Shown: piece by piece, positions 8,090 to 14,504 of the stretch
Layout of the letters: the number at the start of each line of letters is the position of its first letter
How positions within the stretch are numbered: the stretch's first letter is position 1
Assembly: GCA_049840595.1 (NCBI GenBank)
Contig: JASGKO010000043.1
Location: forward strand, 62,001 to 126,000
Reading direction: 5' to 3'
Source of the DNA: JASGKO01 sp049840595
Lineage (GTDB): Bacteria; Verrucomicrobiota; Verrucomicrobiia; Chthoniobacterales; Chthoniobacteraceae
Length of the DNA stretch: 64,000 nt
The notes under the pieces: generated by a model
Databases searched by the model: none
Told to the model about the DNA's origin: nothing
What the model saw: only the letters and a program-made list of their open reading frames with translations
Translations under genes and position numbers: made by a program

Positions 8090-9361
8090 ATGCCTGAATA
8101 CGATTTGCTGGTGCGCGGCGCGGAGCCGTTTGGATTCGTCGCGGTAGTCGATGAAAAATTCGCAGCCGTCGCTGCCGAAGGAGAAGGCTCGGCGGCACTG
8201 GAGATCGACGGGCGCGGGCTGGAGATTTTGCCGGGGGTGATCGATGCGCATGTGCATTTTAACGAACCGGGGCGCACGGATTGGGAGGGGCTGGAGACCG
8301 GCTCGCAGGCCTGCGCGGCGGGGGGAACGACGACCTTTTTCGACATGCCGTTGAATGCGCATCCGCCGACGGTGAACGCCGAGGCGTTCGATGAGAAGCG
8401 CGCGCTGGCCGAGGCGAAGTCGGTGGTCGATTTTGCGCTCTGGGGCGGGCTGGTGCCGGGAAATGCGGACGATCTGGAACCGCTACGGGACCGGGGCGTG
8501 ATCGGGTTTAAGGCCTTCATGTCGAACAGCGGAATCGAGGATTTTTCCAACGTCGATTTAAAGACACTCTGGGCCGGGATGAAGAAATCAGCCGCTCTCG
8601 GATTGCCGGTGGCCGTGCATGCGGAGATCGACCATCCCGAATTCAGGCACGGGAGCACGATTCGCGATTACCTGGCCTCGCGACCCATCTCGATGGAGCT
8701 GGAGGCGATCGGCGCGGCGCTGGATATTGCCGGCGAGACGGGCTGCGCACTCCACATCGTGCACGTGAGCAGCGCGGCGGGAATCGCGCTCATCGCGCAG
8801 GCGAAGACACGCGGGCTGGATGTGACCTGCGAGACCTGTCCGCACTATTTCACCCTCACCGACGAGGACGTGGAACGGATCGGCCCGCTGGCCAAGTGCG
8901 CCCCGCCGATTCGCAACGCCGCCGAGCGCGCCGCCCTGCTCGCCCAGGTACGCGCGGGCGCGGTGGATACGATTGGCTCCGACCATTCCCCATCCCCAAT
9001 GTCCATGAAGCAGGACGCGGATTTCTACCAGGTATGGGGCGGTATCGCTGGCTGCCAGCACCTGCTCGCACTGGCCCTGAACGCCGGCCTGTCAAACGCT
9101 GAGTGCGCTGCCATGCTCTCGACCAACGTCGCGAAACGCTTCGGCCTCGCCGGGCAAAAAGGCCAGATCGCCGTCGGTCTGGACGCGGATTTCGTGCTGG
9201 TGAATCGAAACGCCAGCACGCGCGTCGAGACCAGCCAGCTCCGCTACCGCCATCAAGTAACCCCCTATGCCGGGATGAATCTGCAAGGTCGCGTGGAAAA
9301 AGTGGTCCTGCGCGGCCTGGTTGGCGCAGGCCAGGGCCGACTGATTCGCAGAGACGCCTAG
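8090..9361 (+). CDS. allB: Allantoinase
   Basis: A 423-residue binuclear zinc amidohydrolase that opens the allantoin ring to allantoate. It is a member of the cyclic amidohydrolase family. Visible motifs in order: metal-binding HVHFNEPGRTDWEG (about residues 61-74), the carboxylated lysine in GFKAFM, HIVHVSSAAG, CPHYFTLTDEDV and the metal-ligand aspartate in GSDHSPS. The NEPGRTDWEG wording favours allantoinase over dihydropyrimidinase or dihydroorotase. The start at 8090 was chosen because the typical MPEYDLLVRG opening begins there. It is separated from allC by repeats and followed by vapBC rather than directly by allE. Confidence 0.92.
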   Translation: MPEYDLLVRGAEPFGFVAVVDEKFAAVAAEGEGSAALEIDGRGLEILPGVIDAHVHFNEPGRTDWEGLETGSQACAAGGTTTFFDMPLNAHPPTVNAEAFDEKRALAEAKSVVDFALWGGLVPGNADDLEPLRDRGVIGFKAFMSNSGIEDFSNVDLKTLWAGMKKSAALGLPVAVHAEIDHPEFRHGSTIRDYLASRPISMELEAIGAALDIAGETGCALHIVHVSSAAGIALIAQAKTRGLDVTCETCPHYFTLTDEDVERIGPLAKCAPPIRNAAERAALLAQVRAGAVDTIGSDHSPSPMSMKQDADFYQVWGGIAGCQHLLALALNAGLSNAECAAMLSTNVAKRFGLAGQKGQIAVGLDADFVLVNRNASTRVETSQLRYRHQVTPYAGMNLQGRVEKVVLRGLVGAGQGRLIRRDA

Positions 9362-9393
9362 AACCGTCCGCCCAAAGTCATCCGAAGAGAAAA

Positions 9394-9462
9394 TTTTAAC
9401 CGCGGATAACACGGATATCGCAGATCGGCTGGCCTTTTATCCGCGCTCATCCGCGGTTAAAA
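9394..9462. repeat. 69-base element bounded by 14-bp perfect inverted repeats
   Basis: TTTTAACCGCGGAT (9394-9407) and its exact reverse complement ATCCGCGGTTAAAA (9449-9462) bound a short spacer that contains GATCGGCTGGCC and CCTTTTATCCGCG. Related copies occur at 22580-22614, 39767-39803 and 59033-59082, and the two ends appear fused as a palindrome at 31461-31480. It lies between allB and vapB. It could be a small non-autonomous element or an extragenic repeat; no target duplication was identified. Confidence 0.65.
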
Positions 9463-9744
9463 ATGGATGCCAATTTGCAGCATTTTAGAAGCGTGAAGAC
9501 CACCGTCGATATTCCAGAAAAGGAACTCCGGGATGCGATGCGCTTTACCAAGGCCAAGACGAAAAAGGAGGCGATCGTGAAGGCGCTGGAGGATTTCAAC
9601 CAGCGCCGCCGCATGTCAGAGCTCACCAAACATTTCGGCACCTTTGATTCATTGCTGACCAACGATGAGATTGAAGAAATGGAAACCAGCGATTCCAAAA
9701 GCTGGACCAAGGGCTCCAGGAGTTATCCGCCCAAGTCGCGATGA
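9463..9744 (+). CDS. vapB: VapB-family antitoxin
   Basis: A 93-residue protein whose N-terminal KTTVDIPEKELRDAM segment is the ribbon-helix-helix type DNA-binding start of VapB antitoxins, followed by KKEAIVKALEDFNQRRRM. The C-terminal half, acidic then basic, would bind and neutralise the toxin. Translation may begin at ATG 9463 or at the in-frame GTG at 9493, which gives the more typical short N-terminus. It overlaps vapC by four bases (ATGA), as usual for these pairs. The pair interrupts the ureide genes and lies directly after an inverted-repeat element, so it was probably inserted. Confidence 0.85.
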   Translation: MDANLQHFRSVKTTVDIPEKELRDAMRFTKAKTKKEAIVKALEDFNQRRRMSELTKHFGTFDSLLTNDEIEEMETSDSKSWTKGSRSYPPKSR

Positions 9745-10109
9745 AACTGGTGGATACTTCCGTGTGGGTCAATGCGCTGCGGCACGGAGGAGATGAACTC
9801 ACACGCGAGCGGTTGCGCGGCTTGATTATTGGCGGGCAGGCTTGCTGGTGCTCGATGGTGCGGCTGGAATTATGGGCCGGAGTCGGGCGCGATCCGGAGC
9901 GAAGAGTATTGCGTGAGTATGAGCAGGTGATTCCAGAGTTGCCGATTAATGACGAGGTGTGGCAACTGGCCTGTGAACTGGCCTGCCGCTGCCGTCAGGC
10001 CGGGAAACGAGCGCCGACCAGCGATCTGTTGATCGCCGCCTGCGCCCGCTATCACAAAGTGGAAGTCGAGGCGGCAGACAGTCATTTTGAATTTCTGATG
10101 GTACTTTAA
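9741..10109 (+). CDS. vapC: VapC-family PIN-domain ribonuclease toxin
   Basis: A 122-residue PIN-domain ribonuclease that is normally held inactive by VapB. The acidic active-site residues are visible: aspartate 5 in KLVDTSVWVNAL, the glutamate in RLELWAG (about residue 42), and aspartates in TSDLLIAACA (about 95) and ADSHFEF (about 113). The length is typical. It is translationally coupled to vapB by an ATGA overlap. No other toxin-antitoxin gene is nearby. Confidence 0.9.
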   Translation: MKLVDTSVWVNALRHGGDELTRERLRGLIIGGQACWCSMVRLELWAGVGRDPERRVLREYEQVIPELPINDEVWQLACELACRCRQAGKRAPTSDLLIAACARYHKVEVEAADSHFEFLMVL

Positions 10110-10262
10110 GCAATTATTTTCCAATTCCGCTCGTTCCCAAGTTGCACTTCGCGCTTCCGCCCTCTGCGCACCCCAAGGCGAAGATTTTTCCCCGAATCTT
10201 CGTTCGCGAGTTGATTTCCACCCGCAGACGGGCAAAGAGTGGCGGCTTAGCCATTTACGTTT

Positions 10263-10994
10263 ATGAAAACTTCCCTGGGTCTCACGCGAACGGTGGTAAG
10301 GTCGAACTACGCGCTCATCGCGCCGGATGGCTACGTGCCGAGCGCCGTCCCCGGCTGGGAAAAGTGCGTCATCAACGTCATCCTCTCCGCCGCCATCGGC
10401 GCGAAGCTCGGCCAGTGGCTGGTCACGCTGGAAAAGAACGGCCGCGGCCAGGGCGAACTCTTCGGCTACGAACTCTTCGTCTTCGTCATCGAGGGCAAGG
10501 TCGTGTTGAACAAAACCACGCTTACCGGTGGGGGGTATGCCTATCTGCCGCCGGGCACGAAATTCGATCTCGCCTCGAAGAAGGCGGGCTCGAAGCTGCT
10601 CCTCTTCCGCAAACGCTACGAGCCGCTCGCCGGAGCGGAAGCACCCGCCTTTTTCACCGGCCACGAGAGCGACGTGAGCGAGACACCGTTTCTCGGCGAC
10701 CCGCGCGCGCGCCTCAAGACGCTCATCCCCGACACGCCGGGCGCGGACATGGCCGTGAACATTTTCACCTACGATCCGGGCGCGACCCTGCCCTTCGTCG
10801 AGACGCACGTGATGGAGCACGGGATGCTCTTCCTCAATGGCTCCGGCGTCTATCGCCTCGGCGACGACTGGCATCCGGTCGATGCCGGGGATAGCCTCTG
10901 GATCGCGCCCTATTGCCCGCAGTGGTTCATCGCCGCCGGGCCCGGCCCCGCCCGCTACATTTACTACAAAGACATTAACCGCATTCCTTTATGA
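10263..10994 (+). CDS. allE: (S)-ureidoglycine aminohydrolase
   Basis: A 243-residue bicupin that releases ammonia from (S)-ureidoglycine to give (S)-ureidoglycolate, the step after allantoate amidohydrolase. The N-terminal half shows MKTSLGLTRTVVRSNYALI and WEKCVINVILSAAIGA, typical of AllE. The C-terminal cupin carries the manganese site in FVETHVMEHGMLFLNGSG. The length is close to AllE of other bacteria (about 260). The start at 10263 fits the conserved opening. Its last codons overlap the start of the DUF6986 gene (ATGA), so the product of AllE is probably passed straight to that downstream enzyme. Confidence 0.92.
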   Translation: MKTSLGLTRTVVRSNYALIAPDGYVPSAVPGWEKCVINVILSAAIGAKLGQWLVTLEKNGRGQGELFGYELFVFVIEGKVVLNKTTLTGGGYAYLPPGTKFDLASKKAGSKLLLFRKRYEPLAGAEAPAFFTGHESDVSETPFLGDPRARLKTLIPDTPGADMAVNIFTYDPGATLPFVETHVMEHGMLFLNGSGVYRLGDDWHPVDAGDSLWIAPYCPQWFIAAGPGPARYIYYKDINRIPL

Positions 10995-12331
10995 GCAATC
11001 CACTGACGCCGGACGAACTGGGCCCCATCCTCACCGAACTGGGAGCCGCCAATCGCGAATTGCTCGCGCGCTACCCCGGCGAATCGAACCGCCGCCAGGC
11101 CGTGCATGTGGTCTATGGCGGCGCCCATTTGTTCAAGGCGGACTCCGCGCAAAAGCTCGGCGTCGTCGCGCTACGGTCGCTCGACGAATACGCGCCCAAT
11201 TTTGAAAAGCTGCGCGAGGCGCTCGGCACGAACTGGAGCGATGAATTTGCAACCACGCTCTATGACCGCGTGGTGGAGAAGCTCCAGCGCGAGCCCACCG
11301 AGGATTTTCGCCTCGATTTCGAGGATGGCTATGGCAACCGGCCCGACGACGAGGAGGATGGCCACGCCGTCACCGCCGCCGAGGAAGTCGCCGCCGGGCT
11401 CGCCGCCGGGACGCTGCCGCCATTTCTCGGCATCCGCATCAAGCCAATGAATGAGGACCTGCACTCCCGCAGTATCCGCACCTTCGAGCGGTTTATTGCT
11501 GCGCTGGTCGCGAATACCGGGGGCGCGCTCCCGCCCAATTTCGTGATTACCGTGCCGAAGATCCAGAGCGTCGCCCAGGTCACCGCCGCCGTGAAAGTCG
11601 CCGCCCTGCTCGAGCAAAAGCTCGGCCTCGCCGACGGCGCGCTCCGCCTCGAGCTGATGATCGAGACCCCGCAATCCATTCTCGATCACGAGGGCCGCTC
11701 TCCGCTGTTGAAATACATCGAGGCCTCGCAAGGCCGCTGCTCCAGCGTCCATTTCGGCGTCTATGATTACACCGCGTCCTTCGGCGTCACCGCCGCCTAT
11801 CAGGCCATGGGCCACTCCGCCTGCGACTTCGCGCGCACCGTGATGGTCGTCTCCCTCGCTGGCACCGGCGTCCACATTTCCGACGGCGCGACCAATATCC
11901 TGCCCGTCGGCCCGCATCGTGGCGAAAGCCTCACCGAGGCCCAGGTGCAGGAAAACTTTGCCGCCGTCCACGGCGCCTGGCGGCTCGGCTTCAACGATAA
12001 TTTGCACTCCCTGCGCAACGGCATCTACCAAGGCTGGGACCTGCACCCCGCGCAGCTCGTCGTCCGCTACGCCGCCGTCTATTCCTTCTTCCTCGCCGCC
12101 CTCGAAGCCGCCTCGAACCGCCTCCGCACCTTCGTCGAAAAAGCCGCCAAAGCCTCGCTCTACGGCGACGTCTTCGACGACGCCGCCACCGGCCAGGGGC
12201 TGCTCAACTACTTTCTCCGCGGCATCGCCTGCGGCGCCATCACCGAGCAGGAAGCCCTCGCCACCGGCCTCACCCTCGAAGAAATCCGCTCCCGCTCGTT
12301 TTTGAAAATATTGCAGGTGAGAAGAGGGTAA
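10991..12331 (+). CDS. DUF6986 / CitE-like (HpcH-HpaI aldolase fold) protein of the ureide block
   Basis: A 446-residue protein of the aldolase/citrate-lyase beta superfamily. The visible signatures are RLDFEDGYGNRPDDEED (about residues 104-120), FLGIRIKPMNED with the likely catalytic arginine, VPKIQSVAQV, a metal-ligand glutamate in LELMIETPQS, and SVHFGVYDYTASFGV. I recall the same family (DUF6986) beside purine genes in actinobacteria. The related fold includes malate synthase G-like and malyl-CoA lyase enzymes acting on glyoxylate. It is translationally coupled to allE (ATGA overlap). The window has no known ureidoglycolate lyase or amidohydrolase and no malate synthase. The likely roles are therefore cleavage of ureidoglycolate to glyoxylate and urea, or condensation of glyoxylate with an acyl-CoA. 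The family call is firm; the function is inference. Confidence 0.75.
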   Translation: MSNPLTPDELGPILTELGAANRELLARYPGESNRRQAVHVVYGGAHLFKADSAQKLGVVALRSLDEYAPNFEKLREALGTNWSDEFATTLYDRVVEKLQREPTEDFRLDFEDGYGNRPDDEEDGHAVTAAEEVAAGLAAGTLPPFLGIRIKPMNEDLHSRSIRTFERFIAALVANTGGALPPNFVITVPKIQSVAQVTAAVKVAALLEQKLGLADGALRLELMIETPQSILDHEGRSPLLKYIEASQGRCSSVHFGVYDYTASFGVTAAYQAMGHSACDFARTVMVVSLAGTGVHISDGATNILPVGPHRGESLTEAQVQENFAAVHGAWRLGFNDNLHSLRNGIYQGWDLHPAQLVVRYAAVYSFFLAALEAASNRLRTFVEKAAKASLYGDVFDDAATGQGLLNYFLRGIACGAITEQEALATGLTLEEIRSRSFLKILQVRRG

Positions 12332-12390
12332 TTTCACCACCAAGGCACGAGGACACGAAGGAAAGGCGATTTCGCAACCTCAACCCAACT

Positions 12391-12441
12391 CGTGACGAAA
12401 CTCTATTTCGTCACGCACTTGTCCGCGCAACTCAATTGCGC
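12391..12441. repeat. Two tandem hairpins with CTCTA and CTCAA loops
   Basis: CGTGACGAAA (12391-12400) pairs perfectly with TTTCGTCACG (12406-12415) around loop CTCTA. Ten bases later GCGCAA (12425-12430) pairs with TTGCGC (12436-12441) around loop CTCAA. The first could end the ureide transcript, but no T run follows. Just upstream (about 12334-12362) is a degenerate CACGAAG-type repeat. Confidence 0.55.
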
Positions 12442-12452
12442 TGGGTATCCAT

Positions 12453-12523
12453 GCCTTTAACGCAGAAGTCTGACACATCCTCTTGAACACAGGCTTGCGA
12501 TTTTCACCTACTTCTTGTTAGGC
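12453..12523 (+). repeat. attC-like recombination site A
   Basis: The left box CTTTAAC (12455-12461, one change from the RYYYAAC consensus) and the right box GTTAGGC (12517-12523, matching GTTRRRY) bound an imperfect palindrome. Inner arms AGAAGT (12464-12469) and ACTTCT (12510-12515) pair, as do TGA and TCA further in. The right box lies 11 bases before an ATG at 12535. The arrangement fits an integron attC site. Confidence 0.5.
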
Positions 12524-12534
12524 CTCATTAAGGT

Positions 12535-12639
12535 ATGTTCGGTTTCAAACGCCAACCAAAGCAACTGACCGCAGGAGAGTACCAAGCTGAGTATCGTCGG
12601 CTCCTCCGCGAGATGGGCAGCCAGTTCTCTACGCAATGA
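12535..12639 (+). CDS. Small hypothetical ORF, coupled to the next gene
   Basis: A 34-codon ORF, MFGFKRQPKQLTAGEY and so on, that begins 11 bases after an attC-like GTTAGGC box and ends with ATGA overlapping the start of the 95-residue ORF at 12636. It may be a leader peptide, or the N-terminal part of one longer protein if a frameshift separates the two. No family recognised. Confidence 0.35.
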   Translation: MFGFKRQPKQLTAGEYQAEYRRLLREMGSQFSTQ

Positions 12640-12923
12640 GCGTGATTGGCCACGAGATGAACGGGAATGGTGGATGCAATTGGGTAGAATCGAATTACAT
12701 CGAGTATCTCGACACATTGCGAGATTACCTCATAGCAGAGAAACGGTTTTCTACAGAGCAACTTGGTAAGATTCAGTGGGCGCTTGATGAAATTATTGCG
12801 TGTGGTCGAGAGCTTGAGCAGCAGGGCGAGTCGTGTCGCAACGCAACCGAGGCTGTTGACTATTTAATTCTCAGAGCGGTTGATTGGTGTCGATTACACC
12901 CCAAACAAAATAAGGATGCTTAA
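12636..12923 (+). CDS. Hypothetical protein, 95 aa (cassette-like)
   Basis: A small soluble protein of 95 residues, MSVIGHEMNGNGGCNWVES and so on, with a predicted helical middle (LDTLRDYLIAEKRFSTEQLGKI). No recognised family. Its stop codon TAA lies inside the box GCTTAAC (12918-12924), the left box of an attC-like site, as in many integron cassettes. Base composition is clearly lower in G and C than the flanking ureide genes, which suggests transfer. Confidence 0.5.
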   Translation: MSVIGHEMNGNGGCNWVESNYIEYLDTLRDYLIAEKRFSTEQLGKIQWALDEIIACGRELEQQGESCRNATEAVDYLILRAVDWCRLHPKQNKDA

Positions 12924-12975
12924 CCATACACTACACCAATTGCTCCGACTATCGCTGAGCTTGGGATCGTTAGGC
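12918..12975 (+). repeat. attC-like recombination site B
   Basis: GCTTAAC (12918-12924, exact RYYYAAC) and GTTAGGC (12969-12975, GTTRRRY) bound 58 bases. Inside, CCAA and TTGG pair, then GCTC and GAGC, with an unpaired TT on one arm. Such extrahelical bases are usual in folded attC sites. The left box covers the stop codon of the upstream ORF and the right box lies 21 bases before the next start codon. Confidence 0.55.
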
Positions 12976-12996
12976 AACTAACCCGCACTTACTCGT

Positions 12997-13257
12997 ATGG
13001 CTAAGACCCGCATTCCCATTCCCGGCGATGTCGCCGCCAACCTATTGTTTCGCTCAGATCGCACCTGCTGTGTTTGCCGTGAGCGAGGCAAGCCAACTCA
13101 AATTCATCACATCGATGAAGCCCCCAGCAACAAGGGAAAGGGGTCAGTCCGTGCATACGTGCAAAAAGTGCTTTCAATCGTCGCTTTGCAGATAGACTTT
13201 CCCGGAAGACCCCGTCTCCGAGAAGATTTCGCACCTGATCCCAGGCCAAACTTGTGA
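12997..13257 (+). CDS. HNH-type nuclease fragment, 86 aa
   Basis: The N-terminal 45 residues look like the start of an HNH endonuclease: MAKTRIPIPGDVAANLLF, a zinc-type CCVCRERG, then the active-site IHHID and PSNK. After that the family sequence (which should continue with the NNL...LC..H part) is lost and the frame runs into unrelated codons. It is probably a truncated or internally deleted gene rather than an active nuclease. It begins 21 bases after the attC-like site B and is followed by another GTTAGGC box. Confidence 0.45.
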   Translation: MAKTRIPIPGDVAANLLFRSDRTCCVCRERGKPTQIHHIDEAPSNKGKGSVRAYVQKVLSIVALQIDFPGRPRLREDFAPDPRPNL

Positions 13258-13300
13258 TTTCTACTTTTTCAGAAACCATCTCAGCTACTTCAGGTTAGGC
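13245..13300 (+). repeat. attC-like site C (degenerate left half)
   Basis: GTTAGGC (13294-13300) lies 17 bases before the start of the next ORF and is preceded by CTACTTCAG, close to CTACTTCTT in site A. The left half is poor: GCCAAAC (13245-13251) differs by one base from RYYYAAC, and the inner arms do not pair clearly. It may be a decayed site. Confidence 0.35.
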
Positions 13301-13317
13301 ATTGCCAAGCTTTCCCC

Positions 13318-13956
13318 ATGACCGAAACTGCAAACCGTTTGCCGCTTGCTGCGCTCAGCGCGATACCAGCATCTCCACGACTCAGTTCCGAGCCGTTACG
13401 TTCAGGCAGCATTTCCATTGGACGCACACTTGGTGATTTCTGGCAGTGGTCGGGATCTGACTTGGTTTCCAATATTTTTCGAGGCTGGCTTGCCGAGTAT
13501 ATCGTCGCTTGCGCGCTCGGCATCGACACCGGCGTTCGAACAAATTGGGTTTCTTACGACCTCCTTGCTCCAGACGGCACTCGAATCGAAGTCAAGGCCT
13601 CCGGTTATGTCCAGAGCTGGCTCCAGCGCACCCTCTCCAAACCCCGCTTTTCCATTCGTGAAGCTCGCTCGTGGGACGCCGAAACCAACACCACTGCCAT
13701 CCAGGCAATCCGAGCCGCGGACGTCTATGTATTTTGTCTCCACATTCATACCGAACTATCCACTCTCGACCCGCTCGATGTGAGCCAGTGGCGTTTTTTT
13801 GTCGTGCCGACGTGCCTTATCAGTGAGCGACTAAAGACCCAGAAAGACATTGGCCTGTCCACGCTCAAACGCCTTGGAATTACCGAAACCGACTTCGAGC
13901 ACCTCAAATCTGAAATTCATCACGCCGCGTCTCTCGCGAACAATCGAAACGTCTAA
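13318..13956 (+). CDS. Putative PD-(D/E)XK-fold nuclease-like protein
   Basis: A 212-residue protein with no named family that I recognise. It has the order of residues expected in a PD-(D/E)XK nuclease core: a glutamate in FRGWLAEYIVACAL, the aspartate in YDLLAPDG and then RIEVKASGY (E-x-K). This suggests a restriction or repair-type nuclease. It begins just after a GTTAGGC box. Its stop TAA lies within GTCTAAC (13951-13957), another RYYYAAC match. Base composition is lower in G and C than the ureide genes. The nuclease call is a fold-level inference only. Confidence 0.55.
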   Translation: MTETANRLPLAALSAIPASPRLSSEPLRSGSISIGRTLGDFWQWSGSDLVSNIFRGWLAEYIVACALGIDTGVRTNWVSYDLLAPDGTRIEVKASGYVQSWLQRTLSKPRFSIREARSWDAETNTTAIQAIRAADVYVFCLHIHTELSTLDPLDVSQWRFFVVPTCLISERLKTQKDIGLSTLKRLGITETDFEHLKSEIHHAASLANNRNV

Positions 13957-13973
13957 CGTCCGCACTCCGTTTG

Positions 13974-14411
13974 ATGCACGCATTACTGCGAAAGATTTCG
14001 CCTTACACCGCACCTGACATCCTGCTCGGTGTTTTCTCCACTGCGGCAGACGCACAGCGTGCCCGTGGCGCATATCTCGCACAATATTTAGCTGATCCCT
14101 CTACCGATCCCTGGCACGTGCAAGCCTACAAGTCGGCGGGACTTAAAACCGAAGATCTACATATTGTTCACCTCGACTGTCCTGCTTCCTCACAAGATGG
14201 CGATGAGATTATCGTTGCCAGCAACTACGAGGAGATGTTTGGCCAAATCTATCGTGAACTTGACTCGGTTCACCTTTCTGAAGCTTCGGCTCGAAACCGT
14301 ATTGCTGAGATTGAGCAAGCTCTTAACGACGTGCCTTCATACGCTCTTTTGCAGCATGTCCGGGTTGGCTCCCTCGCTTCTGACAAGCCCGACGAACAGC
14401 CTCATCTATAA
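13974..14411 (+). CDS. Hypothetical protein, 145 aa (cassette-like)
   Basis: A 145-residue soluble protein, MHALLRKISPYTAPDILLG and so on. It contains an early FSTAADAQRARGAYLAQYL helix and an acidic C-terminal half. No family recognised. It starts 17 bases after the previous ORF. It is followed at 14442-14448 by GCCTAAC and then an inverted repeat, CGCTCCG (14461-14467) with CGGAGCG (14486-14492). That may be the remnant of another attC-like site or a terminator. Its lower GC and short length fit the cassette-like patch. Confidence 0.55.
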   Translation: MHALLRKISPYTAPDILLGVFSTAADAQRARGAYLAQYLADPSTDPWHVQAYKSAGLKTEDLHIVHLDCPASSQDGDEIIVASNYEEMFGQIYRELDSVHLSEASARNRIAEIEQALNDVPSYALLQHVRVGSLASDKPDEQPHL

Positions 14412-14504
14412 TTTAATGCTATCCGACGACACTCGGAAACGCCTAACCACTTCCGCTCAACGCTCCGAACCCGGATTTGAAAAACCGGAGCGAAGGACGT
14501 AAGT

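Noticed and set aside
9463..10109. vapBC as part of a larger defence island
   Set aside because: Only the toxin-antitoxin pair is present; the flanking genes are ordinary ureide enzymes.
12391..12441. CRISPR repeat
   Set aside because: Only two hairpins of different length and sequence, without spacers of constant size or cas genes.
14442..14492. A full attC site before xdh
   Set aside because: The left box GCCTAAC and an inner stem are present, but the right end (ACGTAAGT) does not fit GTTRRRY. Kept only as a possible remnant in the text.
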